Assembly (NCBI RefSeq): GCF_040566695.1
Contig: NZ_JBEXAE010000006.1
Span: 62,001 to 126,000, forward strand
From: Sediminicola arcticus
Lineage (GTDB): Bacteria; Bacteroidota; Bacteroidia; Flavobacteriales; Flavobacteriaceae
Length of the DNA stretch: 64,000 nt
Direction: 5' to 3'
The translations under genes and the position numbers were made by a program. Below, piece after piece: positions 8,829-18,225 of this stretch; position 1 is the stretch's first letter; each line of letters opens with the position of its first letter. The notes under the pieces are model-generated. The model ran no database searches. It saw nothing but the letters and a program-made list of their open reading frames with translations, and was not told where the DNA came from.

Positions 8829-10919
8829 ATGCAGAGTTTTAGAACCGAAATAGAAGATCCCATAGTACAAAAGGACATCATTGATTTAGAGTCCAAAATA
8901 CGCCAGTTCCATGAAGGGAAATTGGATGAGGAAAAGTTTAGAAGCCTTCGATTGGCAAGAGGTGTTTATGGGCAACGTCAGGAAGGGGTACAAATGATAC
9001 GTATCAAATTGCCTTACGGAAAAGTTTCCTCCAACCAATTGAGAAGGATCTGTGATGTTTCTGAAGAATATTCTACAGGGCGACTTCATATTACCACAAG
9101 ACAGGATATTCAGATTCATTATGTAGATCTTAACCGTACTCCTGAACTATGGTCCCAATTGGAAAAGGATGATATCACATTGAGAGAAGCCTGTGGGAAT
9201 ACAGTTAGAAATGTAACCGCTAGTGAAACAGCAGGGATAGATACGGAAGAACCTTTTGATGTATCCCCTTACGCACACGCCTTGTTCCAATATTTTTTAA
9301 GGAATCCCGTCAGTCAGGAAATGGGAAGGAAGTTCAAAGTTTCTTTTTCTGCCAGTGATGCGGATACGGGACTTTCTTATATGCATGATCTTGGTTTTAT
9401 CGCCAAGCTCCAAAACAGAGTTCCCGGTTTTAAAGTAATGTTGGGTGGGGGTTTAGGTTCCCAACCACGTCATGCCGATGAATTGTTCTCCTTTTTGCCA
9501 TCAGATCAGATTATTCCTATGATGGAAGGTGTGGTGAGGGTATTTGACCGATACGGGGAACGTAAAAGTAGGGCCAAAGCGAGAATGAAATTCTTATTAA
9601 AGGACTTAGGACTAGATGGCTTTAAGGAATTATTGGAAGCTGAACAAAAGGCTGTTCCCTTTACAACCTATCCAATTGATGCCACAGCTTATCCGCAATC
9701 AAAAATTTCTGAAGTAAACGCACCTGAAGTAACCATAGTAAACAAGGAAGCATTTGAAAATTGGAAAGGAACTAATGTTGTACCCCAGAAACAAGAGGGT
9801 TTTGTAGCTATTGGAGTGAAGGTGAAATTGGGCGATTTCTATATAGACAAGGCACGTGCTTTGGCAGATGTCGTAGAGAAATACGCTGCAGGTGAAATTC
9901 GTCTTTCTCTACGTCAAAATATCCTCATCCCATATGTAAAAGAAGCCTTACTGCCATTTTTTTACACGGAGTTAGAAAAACTTGGATTTGCAGAAGCTGG
10001 CTATAACAAAGCCTTGGATATCACCGCTTGTCCTGGAACCGATACCTGTAACCTAGGTATTGCTAGTAGTACAGGTATTGCAGCAGAGTTAGAGCGAGTG
10101 ATAGCTGCTGAATATCCGCAGTACATTAAAAACCCCGATGTGGTAATAAAAATTAGTGGTTGTATGAATGCCTGTGGACAGCACAATATGGCCAACATAG
10201 GTTTTCAGGGTATGTCTATTAGAACTAAGAATAAATTAGTAGCACCAGCATTACAGGTTCTTTTGGGTGGTGGAAATAAAGGGAATGGAAGAGGATTGTT
10301 TGCAGACAAGGTGATTAAAGTGCCCAGCAAAAGGGGACCACAAGCTTTGAGATTAATCTTGGACGATTTTGAAGTCAATGGTAACGGACAGTCTTTTATG
10401 GATTACTATGTGGAGAAGGGCCAAATCTATTTCTACGACTTTTTGAAACCCTTGGCAGATACTGAGAATTTGACCCAAGATGATTTTATTGATTGGGGTA
10501 ACACTGATGAATATGTCCAAGCTATTGGTGTTGGGGAATGTGCAGGAGTTGTTATTGATTTAATCGCTACTTTATTGTACGAGTCCGAGGAAAAAATCGC
10601 CAATGCGCAAATAGCCTTGGAGGATAAAAAATGGGCTGCTAGTATCTATCATTCCTATGCCTCTATGGTGAATTCAGCGAAAGCATTATTGACATCAGAA
10701 AATCATAAAACGAATACACATGTCGGAATTATCAAAGATTTTGATACCGTTTTTGTGTCTTCGGAAAAAATAAGCTTAGATACTTCATTTGAAGTCTTGG
10801 CATTGCAATTGAATAAGAATGAACCTACTGAGGATTTCGCTAAAGCATATTTGAAAGATGCGAACACATTTTTGAAAAAAGTGGCAGTCTACAGAAAATT
10901 AGAGTTGGAAAATGTATAG
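8829..10919 (+). CDS. Ferredoxin-type sulfite reductase with C-terminal helical (HEPN-like) extension
   Basis: 696 residues. The first 545 or so match the siroheme and 4Fe-4S nitrite/sulfite reductase family: two ferredoxin-like halves (TGRLHITTRQDIQIHYV near 83-99; IRLSLRQNILIPYV near 357-370) and cluster ligands C401, C407, C445 and C449 in TACPGTDTC and SGCMNACG. Position in a cys operon argues for sulfite rather than nitrite. Residues about 555-696 are not part of a standard reductase; they look all-helical and resemble a HEPN-type domain, a call based on memory of related flavobacterial proteins. A ferredoxin-NADP reductase two genes on could supply electrons. The stop overlaps the next gene by 8 bp, implying translational coupling. 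Confidence 0.88.
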   Translation: MQSFRTEIEDPIVQKDIIDLESKIRQFHEGKLDEEKFRSLRLARGVYGQRQEGVQMIRIKLPYGKVSSNQLRRICDVSEEYSTGRLHITTRQDIQIHYVDLNRTPELWSQLEKDDITLREACGNTVRNVTASETAGIDTEEPFDVSPYAHALFQYFLRNPVSQEMGRKFKVSFSASDADTGLSYMHDLGFIAKLQNRVPGFKVMLGGGLGSQPRHADELFSFLPSDQIIPMMEGVVRVFDRYGERKSRAKARMKFLLKDLGLDGFKELLEAEQKAVPFTTYPIDATAYPQSKISEVNAPEVTIVNKEAFENWKGTNVVPQKQEGFVAIGVKVKLGDFYIDKARALADVVEKYAAGEIRLSLRQNILIPYVKEALLPFFYTELEKLGFAEAGYNKALDITACPGTDTCNLGIASSTGIAAELERVIAAEYPQYIKNPDVVIKISGCMNACGQHNMANIGFQGMSIRTKNKLVAPALQVLLGGGNKGNGRGLFADKVIKVPSKRGPQALRLILDDFEVNGNGQSFMDYYVEKGQIYFYDFLKPLADTENLTQDDFIDWGNTDEYVQAIGVGECAGVVIDLIATLLYESEEKIANAQIALEDKKWAASIYHSYASMVNSAKALLTSENHKTNTHVGIIKDFDTVFVSSEKISLDTSFEVLALQLNKNEPTEDFAKAYLKDANTFLKKVAVYRKLELENV

Positions 10920-11682
10920 GGAGCCTAAATTAACAGTAGTGGGGGCAGGGCCTGGTGATATAGAGTTGATTACCTTAAAGGCAATCAAAGCTTTGGAGTC
11001 TGCCGATGTTGTCCTGTACGATGCCTTGGTAGATTCAGAGTTGTTGAAGTATGCCAAGAATTCGGAACATATTTTTGTAGGTAAACGCAAAGGATGTTAC
11101 GCTTATCAGCAGGACCAGATTAATGAACTTATTGTCAGCAGGGCTTATTCCCACGGACATGTGGTACGCCTAAAAGGCGGTGATCCCTTTGTTTTTGGTA
11201 GGGGAGCCGAAGAAATGGAATATGCTGTAAAGGCTGGATTAGAAGTTGCCATGGTTCCAGGAATCTCATCTTCTCTGGCTGTGCCGGCATCCCAAAATAT
11301 ACCCGTTACCAAGAGGGGTGCGGCAGAAAGTTTTTGGGTAATTACAGGAACCACCAAGGAGCATAAGTTGTCTACCGATGTTGCCTTGGCTGCAAAGAGT
11401 AATGCTACTGTGGTGATATTGATGGGGATGTCCAAATTGTCCGCAATAGTGGAACTATTCAAGCAAGAAGGTAAATCAGAATTGCCCATTGCAATTATTC
11501 AAAATGGTACCCGGCAAGATGAAAAAGTAGGCGTTGCCACTATAGCCACAATAGAAGCGGAGGTGGCCAGACAAAATTTGGCAAATCCAGCGATAATAAT
11601 AATTGGAGAAGTAGTTAAACATAGGGCGGCTATTTTAGAGGTTGCCCAAGAATATAAACAAGTAGAAAGTCAGACAGTATGA
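10912..11682 (+). CDS. cobA: Uroporphyrinogen-III C-methyltransferase
   Basis: 256 residues of the SUMT tetrapyrrole methylase family. Seen: VGAGPGDIELITLKA at the N-terminus, VVRLKGGDPFVFGRG, and VPGISSSLAVPA. It uses SAM to methylate uroporphyrinogen III to precorrin-2, the first step to siroheme, the cofactor of the sulfite reductase it overlaps by 8 bp. There is no CysG-like dehydrogenase/ferrochelatase part, so that step must be encoded elsewhere. It overlaps the next gene by 4 bp (ATGA), so all three are probably one translational unit. Confidence 0.93.
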   Translation: MYREPKLTVVGAGPGDIELITLKAIKALESADVVLYDALVDSELLKYAKNSEHIFVGKRKGCYAYQQDQINELIVSRAYSHGHVVRLKGGDPFVFGRGAEEMEYAVKAGLEVAMVPGISSSLAVPASQNIPVTKRGAAESFWVITGTTKEHKLSTDVALAAKSNATVVILMGMSKLSAIVELFKQEGKSELPIAIIQNGTRQDEKVGVATIATIEAEVARQNLANPAIIIIGEVVKHRAAILEVAQEYKQVESQTV

Positions 11683-12743
11683 TAAAGACGGATATACTAA
11701 TAATTGGAGCGGGACCTACGGGATTGTTCACTGTTTTTGAAGCAGGATTATTAAAATTAAAAACACATTTAATAGATGCATTGCCTCAACCAGGCGGACA
11801 ATGTTCTGAGATTTATCCAAAAAAACCTATTTATGATATTCCGGCATTTCCGGAAATCTTGGCAGGCGATCTTGTAAACAACCTAATGGAGCAAATAAAG
11901 CCTTTTAATGCAGGCTTTACATTGGGAGAAAGAGCTGAAACCTTAGAAAAATTGGATGATGATACGTTCATCGTTACTACGAATAAAGGAACGAAGCATC
12001 ATGCTCCTGTAGTGGTTATAGCTGGAGGATTGGGATCCTTTGAGCCAAGGAAACCATTGATTCCAAATATTGCTAATTACGAAGACAAAGGGGTTTCTTA
12101 TATGATCAAGGACCCAGAAGTATATCGCGATAAAAAGGTGGTGATTGCTGGAGGTGGTGATTCTGCTTTAGATTGGGCCATATTTTTGGCTAATGTAGCT
12201 TCAGAGGTTTCTTTAGTACACCGCAGAAATGAGTTCAGAGGTGCCTTGGATTCCGTTGAAAAAGCGGCAGAATTAGCAAAATTGGGTAAGATTAGATTGT
12301 TTACAGAAGCAGAGGTGGTTTCGGTTCAAGGATCTGAAACCTTAGAGGCAGTATTAATCAAGCACAACGATACCTCGAAAGGAGAGACCTTTTTGGAAGT
12401 GAATGAATTTATACCACTCTTTGGTTTGTCACCAAAACTAGGGCCTATTGGGAACTGGGGATTGGAAATTGAGAAAAATGCAATTAAAGTAGACAATTCA
12501 TATGATTACCAAACCAATATCCCGGGGGTCTATGCCATTGGCGACGTTAATACTTACCCAGGCAAGCTTAAGTTGATCTTATCCGGATTCCATGAAGCTG
12601 CCGTAATGTGCCAAAGTGCCTATCAACGCATAAATCCAGGAAAGAGATATGTAATGAAGTATACCACTGTTGGCGGTGTTGAAGGATTTGATGGCACCAA
12701 AAAAGAAGCCAAAAAAGAAGTTGTACAAAGCATATTAGCTTAA
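11679..12743 (+). CDS. Ferredoxin-NADP reductase, thioredoxin reductase-like type
   Basis: 354 residues with an N-terminal FAD motif (IIGAGPTGLFTVFEAG) and an internal NADP-binding motif (VVIAGGGDSALDWAI), the two-dinucleotide-fold layout of thioredoxin reductase. The CxxC redox pair of TrxB is absent and the C-terminal third is extended, as in the Bacillus YumC and Chlorobium FNR type. Its place as last gene after a ferredoxin-type sulfite reductase suggests it passes electrons from NADPH to ferredoxin for sulfite reduction. No ferredoxin gene is seen next to it. A hairpin follows the stop. Confidence 0.88.
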   Translation: MIKTDILIIGAGPTGLFTVFEAGLLKLKTHLIDALPQPGGQCSEIYPKKPIYDIPAFPEILAGDLVNNLMEQIKPFNAGFTLGERAETLEKLDDDTFIVTTNKGTKHHAPVVVIAGGLGSFEPRKPLIPNIANYEDKGVSYMIKDPEVYRDKKVVIAGGGDSALDWAIFLANVASEVSLVHRRNEFRGALDSVEKAAELAKLGKIRLFTEAEVVSVQGSETLEAVLIKHNDTSKGETFLEVNEFIPLFGLSPKLGPIGNWGLEIEKNAIKVDNSYDYQTNIPGVYAIGDVNTYPGKLKLILSGFHEAAVMCQSAYQRINPGKRYVMKYTTVGGVEGFDGTKKEAKKEVVQSILA

Positions 12744-12764
12744 GATATACTTGAATTAGTCTAA

Positions 12765-12802
12765 AAACCTTCCAGAAAAAATGTAATCTTTTTGGAAGGT
12801 TT
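12765..12802 (+). terminator. Probable hairpin terminator after the cys operon
   Basis: Arms AAACCTTCCA (12765-12774) and TGGAAGGTTT (12793-12802) are exact reverse complements, and the inner A5/T5 runs extend the stem. The T-run is inside the 3' arm and is followed by A residues, so termination may be weak. Confidence 0.5.
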
Positions 12803-12820
12803 AAAAAAAGCTTACTTTCC

Positions 12821-12851
12821 TTGTTTTTAATCATGCTGTGGTGTTACTTTG
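12821..12851 (+). promoter_or_regulatory. Promoter for the SAM riboswitch leader
   Basis: A TTG at 12821-12823 and TTACTTTG at 12844-12851 (one mismatch to TAnnTTTG) are 20 bp apart, the usual Bacteroidota -33/-7 spacing. Transcription would start near 12858, about 20 bases before the riboswitch. Confidence 0.5.
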
Positions 12852-12877
12852 TACCTAGTTCATTATAAAAACTGTAA

Positions 12878-13030
12878 CCGTTATCAAGAAAGGCGGAGGG
12901 ATTAGACCCAATGAAGCCTTAGCAACCCTTTTTTCAATACCCTTTCCTATAGGGATGAACAAAGAAGGTGCTACATTCTAATCCACGTATTCTTCCTTTT
13001 TTGGAATGTTTAGTACGGGAGTAGATAACC
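12878..13030 (+). ncRNA. SAM-I (S-box) riboswitch
   Basis: The core matches the S-box closely: TTATCAAGAAAGGCGGAGGG at 12881-12900, then a P2/kink-turn section with ATGAAGCC and AGCAACC at 12911-12926, and GGTGCTACATTCTAATCCA in the P3-P4 section at 12967-12985. The P1 stem is exact: GTTATC (12880-12885) pairs with GATAAC (13024-13029). The class senses S-adenosylmethionine. It precedes the split metH pair by about 180 bases, fitting repression of methionine synthesis when SAM is high. No classical terminator with a U-run follows, so the output may act on translation or through an unusual hairpin. Confidence 0.93.
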
Positions 13031-13123
13031 TAAAGAAAGACAACATTGTCTGCACCTTTCCTTACTTGATAGTATAATTTTAATAGTCCTTTCGTAATTA
13101 CGATCTGGGCTCTGACCTGTTCA

Positions 13124-13150
13124 TTGTCTTTTGTTGTAACGAAAAGACAA
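13124..13150 (+). other. Exact 9-bp hairpin between riboswitch and metH
   Basis: TTGTCTTTT (13124-13132) and AAAAGACAA (13142-13150) are perfect complements around a 9-base loop. No T-run follows, so it is not a standard terminator. It may be part of the SAM-I expression platform or an mRNA-stabilising element 60 bases before the start. Confidence 0.5.
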
Positions 13151-13210
13151 GAATTACCATTTATATGACCCATTGGGGTTGGATGTTTGGTTGAACACAA
13201 AGTGAAGAAT

Positions 13211-14215
13211 ATGAAGAATATAAAAGAAATATTAAAAGAGCGTATTCTGATATTAGATGGTGCTATGGGAACCATGCTCCAACGCTATAAATTTACCGAG
13301 GAAGATTTTAGGGGCGAACGCTTTAAAGATTGGGGCCATCCCTTACAAGGGAACAATGACTTACTTTCATTGACCCAACCCGATGCCATAGCTGAAGTAC
13401 ATCGCAAGTATTTTGAAGCTGGGGCCGATATAGTAGAGACCAATACATTCTCCGGAACTACCATTGCCATGGCCGATTACAATATGGAGGCATTGGTTTA
13501 CGAATTAAATTATGAATCGGCCCGTATTGCCAAGAAAGTAGCCGATGAATTCACGAAGAAGAATCCCAATAAACCGAGATTTGTGGCAGGGAGTATTGGA
13601 CCTACCAATAAAACGGCTAGTATGTCTCCAGATGTCAATGATCCTAGTTTTAGGGCAGTTTCCTTTGATGACCTGAGAATAGCATATAAGCAACAGGTGG
13701 AGGCATTATTGGATGGGGGTTCCGATCTTTTATTGGTTGAGACTATTTTTGACACCCTCAATGCAAAGGCAGCCCTTTTTGCGATAGAAGAGGTAAAAGA
13801 GGCAAGAGGTATAGATGTGCCTATTATGGTAAGTGGGACCATTACAGATGCCTCAGGGAGAACTTTATCAGGGCAAACGGCCGAAGCTTTTTTAATATCT
13901 ATTAGTCACATCCCTATCCTTTCGGTAGGTTTTAACTGTGCTTTGGGTGCTAGTCAATTAGTGCCTCATTTGGAGGTGCTTTCTGGAAAGTCAGAATTTT
14001 TTGTTTCTGCCCATCCCAATGCCGGGTTGCCCAATGCCTTTGGAGAATATGATGAAACACCTGACCAGATGGCTACTCAGATAAAGGAGTATTTGGAAAA
14101 AGGATTGGTAAATATAGTAGGTGGTTGCTGCGGGACCACCCCAGCACATATAAAAGCTATAGCTGAAATTGTAGAGAATTTTAAGCCCAGAAGGTTGTTG
14201 GTTGATAGTATATAG
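13211..14215 (+). CDS. metH: Methionine synthase MetH, homocysteine-binding part (split gene)
   Basis: 334 residues, collinear with the first module of E. coli MetH. Seen: LDGAMGTMLQRY at the start, ETNTFSGTTIAMADY, GPTNKTASMSPDVNDPSFR, and zinc ligands Cys243 (GFNCALG) and Cys306-Cys307 (GGCCGTT). It binds and activates homocysteine for methyl transfer from the cobalamin module. ATG 13211 is preferred over an in-frame TTG at 13187 because MetH similarity begins there. The rest of MetH is a separate gene 16 bp downstream in another frame; the break falls at the module boundary. The SAM-I riboswitch upstream probably regulates both. Confidence 0.93.
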   Translation: MKNIKEILKERILILDGAMGTMLQRYKFTEEDFRGERFKDWGHPLQGNNDLLSLTQPDAIAEVHRKYFEAGADIVETNTFSGTTIAMADYNMEALVYELNYESARIAKKVADEFTKKNPNKPRFVAGSIGPTNKTASMSPDVNDPSFRAVSFDDLRIAYKQQVEALLDGGSDLLLVETIFDTLNAKAALFAIEEVKEARGIDVPIMVSGTITDASGRTLSGQTAEAFLISISHIPILSVGFNCALGASQLVPHLEVLSGKSEFFVSAHPNAGLPNAFGEYDETPDQMATQIKEYLEKGLVNIVGGCCGTTPAHIKAIAEIVENFKPRRLLVDSI

Positions 14216-14231
14216 TTATTAGGACACGTAA

Positions 14232-16955
14232 ATGAGCATTATAAAAACAAAATATTTAAAATTATCGGGTCTGGAACCCTTGGTCATCACCCCCGAGAGT
14301 AATTTCGTGAACGTAGGGGAGCGAACCAATGTGGCTGGATCTAAAAAATTTCTCCGACTCATCAAAGACGAAAAATTTGAGGAGGCCTTGGATATTGCCC
14401 GAGACCAAGTGGAAGGTGGTGCCCAGATCATCGATATAAATATGGATGATGGACTCATTGATGGCAAAGAGGCCATGGTAAAATTCCTGAATCTAATAGT
14501 TGCCGAACCCGATATTTCGCGTGTGCCCATTATGATTGATAGTTCCAAATGGGAAATCATTGAAGCCGGGCTTCAGGTAGTTCAGGGAAAATGTGTGGTG
14601 AACTCCATCAGCTTAAAGGAAGGGGAAGAAGAATTTATCCATCACGCCAAACTGGTAAAAAGGTATGGGGCAGCAGTAATTGTTATGGCCTTTGATGAGA
14701 AAGGACAGGCAGATAATTATGAGCGCAGGTTGGAGATCAGCAAACGTTCCTATGATATTTTGGTAAACAAGGTAAAGTTCGCTCCTGAGAATATCATTTT
14801 TGATTTAAACGTTTTTCCTGTCGCCACCGGAATGGATGAACACAAGCGAAATGCCCTAGATTTTATTGAGGCTACCGCTTGGGTAAAAAAGAACCTTCCA
14901 CATTGCAGTGTCAGTGGGGGTGTAAGTAATGTATCCTTTTCCTTTAGGGGAAACAATCCAGTAAGGGAGGCCATGCATTCCGTATTCCTCTATCATGCTA
15001 TAAAAGCCGGGATGAATATCGGTATTGTGAACCCTACCATGTTGGAGGTATATGATGATATTCCAAAAGATTTGTTGGAGCGAGTAGAGGATGTTATCCT
15101 GAACAGGAGGGATGATGCTACAGAGCGCATGTTAGATTTTGCAGAAACCGTTGTTGGTTCTACTAAAGAAAGCAAGGTAGACCTCACTTGGAGAACAGAA
15201 CCCCTACAAAATAGGATTACCAGAGCCTTGGTAAAGGGCATTGACCAATACATCATAGAGGATGTGGAGGAAGCCAGACAGAGTGTGGACAAACCCATCA
15301 AGGTGATTGAAGGCCATTTGATGACAGGGATGAATGTGGTTGGGGATCTTTTTGGAAGTGGTAAAATGTTTTTACCACAGGTTGTTAAATCGGCTCGGGT
15401 AATGAAAAAGGCCGTAGCGTATTTGTTGCCTTATATAGAGGAGGAAAAGTTAAAAAATCCCTTAGCGGAAGGAAGTAGTTCCTCAGCAGGAAAAATACTG
15501 ATGGCCACCGTAAAAGGCGACGTACATGATATTGGAAAGAATATTGTGAGTGTGGTATTGGCTTGTAATAATTATGAGATTGTGGACCTAGGGGTCATGG
15601 TACCTCCAGAAAAGATTATCAATGCTGCAAAGGAACACAAGGTTGATATCATTGGTCTTAGTGGCCTGATTACTCCTTCCTTGGATGAGATGGTTTATTT
15701 GGCCAAGGAAATGGAACGTCAGAATTTTTCTGTACCCTTATTAATAGGGGGAGCCACTACCAGTAAGGCGCATACAGCAGTTAAGATAGACCCACAGTAT
15801 AAAAATGCAGTGGTTCATGTGAATGATGCTTCTAGGGCGGTGACCGTAGTGGGGGATCTGTTGCAAAAAGACACATCAAAGACTTATAGGGAATCCATAA
15901 AACTAGATTACGAGGAATTTAGAGTTCAATTTGCTAAACGTGGAAAACGAAAAGAGTATTTGTCTCTATCGGAAGCACGTATCAATAAATATAAAATTGA
16001 CTGGAACCAAAAGGACATCGTAGTGCCAAAAGAATTGGGAATTCAAGTTATTAAGGATTTAGAGCTTCGAAAATTAAAAAATTTTATCGATTGGACCCCA
16101 TTTTTTAGAAGTTGGGAACTGCATGGAAAGTATCCTGCGATCTTAACCGATGAGGTAGTGGGTAAGGAAGCGAGCGAACTTTTTAAAGATGCACAGGACC
16201 TATTGGAAAAGATCTTTGATGAAAAATTGCTCACCGCTAAGGCTGTATTCGGGCTGTTTCCAGCAAATAGTATTAATGACGACGATATAGAGGTGGTAGT
16301 GCCACCTGGGCATCATGGCAAAAAGCATCAAAACAAAAAGAAATTTATTTTCAGGACTTTGCGCCAACAATTGAAAAAATATGAGGGTAAACCTAATTTT
16401 GCCCTTGCGGATTACATAGCTCCAAAGGAATCTGAGTTACAGGATTATTTGGGCTTCTTTTGTGTTTCTACTGGGTTTGGGACTGCTGAGTTGGCAGCTG
16501 CCTATGAGAAGGATTTAGATGATTACAATTCCATTATGATCAAAGCATTATCAGACCGTTTGGCTGAGGCTTTTGCCGAATATTTGCACAAGGAGGTCAG
16601 AACGGATCATTGGGGCTATGCTTCCGATGAGCGATTGACCAATGAAGAATTGATTTCAGAAGCTTATAAAGGCATACGACCGGCACCAGGATATCCCGCT
16701 TGCCCTGACCATTTGGATAAATTGACCCTTTGGGAATTGTTAAGGGTAAAAGAGCGCATAGGTGTAAAACTAACCGAGAGCCTAGCCATGTGGCCTGCGG
16801 CGAGTGTAAGTGGCTACTATTTTGCCCATCCCGAAGCCCGGTATTTTGGGGTTGGTAAAATTAAAGAAGACCAGGTGTATGATTTTGCCAGGCGTAAGGG
16901 GATAAAAGAAGAAATGGCCGAAAAATGGTTGGCGCCAAATATTGCAGATGATTAA
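14232..16955 (+). CDS. metH: Methionine synthase MetH, folate-, cobalamin- and activation-domain part
   Basis: 907 residues covering the other three MetH modules: the pterin-binding barrel (NVGERTNVAGS, IDINMDDG), the cobalamin domain with DVHDIGKN (cobalt-ligand His432), GLITPSLDEM and GGATTSKAHTAVK, and the C-terminal SAM-dependent activation domain (RPAPGYPACPDH near 816). It moves a methyl group from methyltetrahydrofolate through cobalamin to homocysteine held by the preceding protein. The activation domain is complete, so flavodoxin/SAM reactivation should be retained. Vitamin B12 is required. MetF, which makes the methyl donor, follows after 203 bp. Confidence 0.95.
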   Translation: MSIIKTKYLKLSGLEPLVITPESNFVNVGERTNVAGSKKFLRLIKDEKFEEALDIARDQVEGGAQIIDINMDDGLIDGKEAMVKFLNLIVAEPDISRVPIMIDSSKWEIIEAGLQVVQGKCVVNSISLKEGEEEFIHHAKLVKRYGAAVIVMAFDEKGQADNYERRLEISKRSYDILVNKVKFAPENIIFDLNVFPVATGMDEHKRNALDFIEATAWVKKNLPHCSVSGGVSNVSFSFRGNNPVREAMHSVFLYHAIKAGMNIGIVNPTMLEVYDDIPKDLLERVEDVILNRRDDATERMLDFAETVVGSTKESKVDLTWRTEPLQNRITRALVKGIDQYIIEDVEEARQSVDKPIKVIEGHLMTGMNVVGDLFGSGKMFLPQVVKSARVMKKAVAYLLPYIEEEKLKNPLAEGSSSSAGKILMATVKGDVHDIGKNIVSVVLACNNYEIVDLGVMVPPEKIINAAKEHKVDIIGLSGLITPSLDEMVYLAKEMERQNFSVPLLIGGATTSKAHTAVKIDPQYKNAVVHVNDASRAVTVVGDLLQKDTSKTYRESIKLDYEEFRVQFAKRGKRKEYLSLSEARINKYKIDWNQKDIVVPKELGIQVIKDLELRKLKNFIDWTPFFRSWELHGKYPAILTDEVVGKEASELFKDAQDLLEKIFDEKLLTAKAVFGLFPANSINDDDIEVVVPPGHHGKKHQNKKKFIFRTLRQQLKKYEGKPNFALADYIAPKESELQDYLGFFCVSTGFGTAELAAAYEKDLDDYNSIMIKALSDRLAEAFAEYLHKEVRTDHWGYASDERLTNEELISEAYKGIRPAPGYPACPDHLDKLTLWELLRVKERIGVKLTESLAMWPAASVSGYYFAHPEARYFGVGKIKEDQVYDFARRKGIKEEMAEKWLAPNIADD

Positions 16956-17158
16956 TAGAGTCTTTAGGCAAACTCAATTTTTGAGTTAGGGATAGGAGCG
17001 GTATCATTTTTATGAAGGTATAGGTTGCGGAAATAATGAAGAATATTTCTATAAAAATAGTAGGCGGATAGCGCGTTAAAAAGCTCAAAGAGAATTAGGA
17101 ACAAAGAAAAATAGCCCTAAAAAGCCTTATTTTAGAAAGCAAAGGCAGGGGAAAGGAT

Positions 17159-18112
17159 ATGAAAGTAACAGATCACATTGCAAACGCAAAAGGAGAAACC
17201 TTATTCTCATTTGAGATTATTCCACCAGTTAAGGGTAAAAATATTCAGGAACTATATGACAACATAGATCCATTGATGGAATTTAAGCCGCCCTTTATAG
17301 ATGTGACTACCTCAAGGGAGGAATATGTGTATATAGATAGGGATGGCCTTTTGGATAAAAAACTGACCCGTATGCGTCCCGGAACTGTTGGAATTTGTGC
17401 GTCTATAAAGCACAAATATGATGTGGATACGGTGCCTCATGTGCTCTGCGGAGGGTTTACAAGGGAAGAAACAGAATATCTTTTGGTAGATTGCCATTAT
17501 TTGGGAATTCAAAATGTAATGGCCTTAAGGGGAGATGCCATGAAAGAGGAAAAGTATTTTAATCCTATTCAGGGAGGGCATACCTATGCGACTGATTTGG
17601 TAAAACAGATCTATAATTTAAACCAGGGGAAATATTTGCATGAAGTAATTGAGACCGATGATTGTGCCGACTTCTGTATAGGGGTGGCTGGGTATCCGGA
17701 AAAGCATTTAGAGTCCCCCTCCCTTCAATCCGATTTAAAAAGGTTGAAGGAAAAGGTGAATGCAGGCGCGGACTATGTGGTGACCCAAATGTTTTTTGAC
17801 AACCAGAAATATTTTGAATTTGTTGAAGCTGCAAAAGCTATGGGCATTAATGTCCCAATCATCCCGGGGATAAAACCCATTGCCATAAAAAGACATCTGC
17901 AACTACTACCACAGGTATTTAGGATAGATATTCCACAAGACCTAATAGACGCTATTGATGATTGTAAAAACAATGCTGCTGTACGTGAAATTGGGATAGA
18001 ATGGGCTATTAAACAATCTAATGAGCTTAAGGCAGCTGGAGTGCCCGTACTACATTATTATTCCATGGGAAAATCGGATAATATTAAGGCGATAGCGAAG
18101 GAGGTATTTTAA
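17159..18112 (+). CDS. metF: Methylenetetrahydrofolate reductase
   Basis: 317 residues of the FAD-dependent MTHFR family. The N-terminal FSFEIIPP carries the catalytic Glu19; ALRGD and the PGIKPI segment are typical. It reduces 5,10-methylene-THF to 5-methyl-THF, the substrate of the MetH pair just upstream. The intergenic gap has no strong terminator, only a 7-bp hairpin at 16971-16987 without a T-run, so read-through from the riboswitch-controlled unit is likely but not shown. Confidence 0.95.
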   Translation: MKVTDHIANAKGETLFSFEIIPPVKGKNIQELYDNIDPLMEFKPPFIDVTTSREEYVYIDRDGLLDKKLTRMRPGTVGICASIKHKYDVDTVPHVLCGGFTREETEYLLVDCHYLGIQNVMALRGDAMKEEKYFNPIQGGHTYATDLVKQIYNLNQGKYLHEVIETDDCADFCIGVAGYPEKHLESPSLQSDLKRLKEKVNAGADYVVTQMFFDNQKYFEFVEAAKAMGINVPIIPGIKPIAIKRHLQLLPQVFRIDIPQDLIDAIDDCKNNAAVREIGIEWAIKQSNELKAAGVPVLHYYSMGKSDNIKAIAKEVF

Positions 18113-18225
18113 AGGAAGCTATTTTTCAACAAAGGGTCATACGAGGAGTAGAAATTTGATTCTTTTATATGAATTGGTATTTTCAATGTACAACGACTAA
18201 AATCTATTTCCTATTTTTACACCCC

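Noticed and set aside
13165..13194. A 9-codon frame with two Trp and an internal Met before metH as a leader peptide
   Set aside because: Very short, without a run of one amino acid and without a terminator pair; mentioned only as part of the riboswitch output question.
13211..16955. A possible frameshift or sequencing error breaking a single metH gene
   Set aside because: The two halves are in different frames, but the first ends cleanly after the homocysteine module and the second has its own ATG before the pterin module; no residues at the boundary are missing or garbled.
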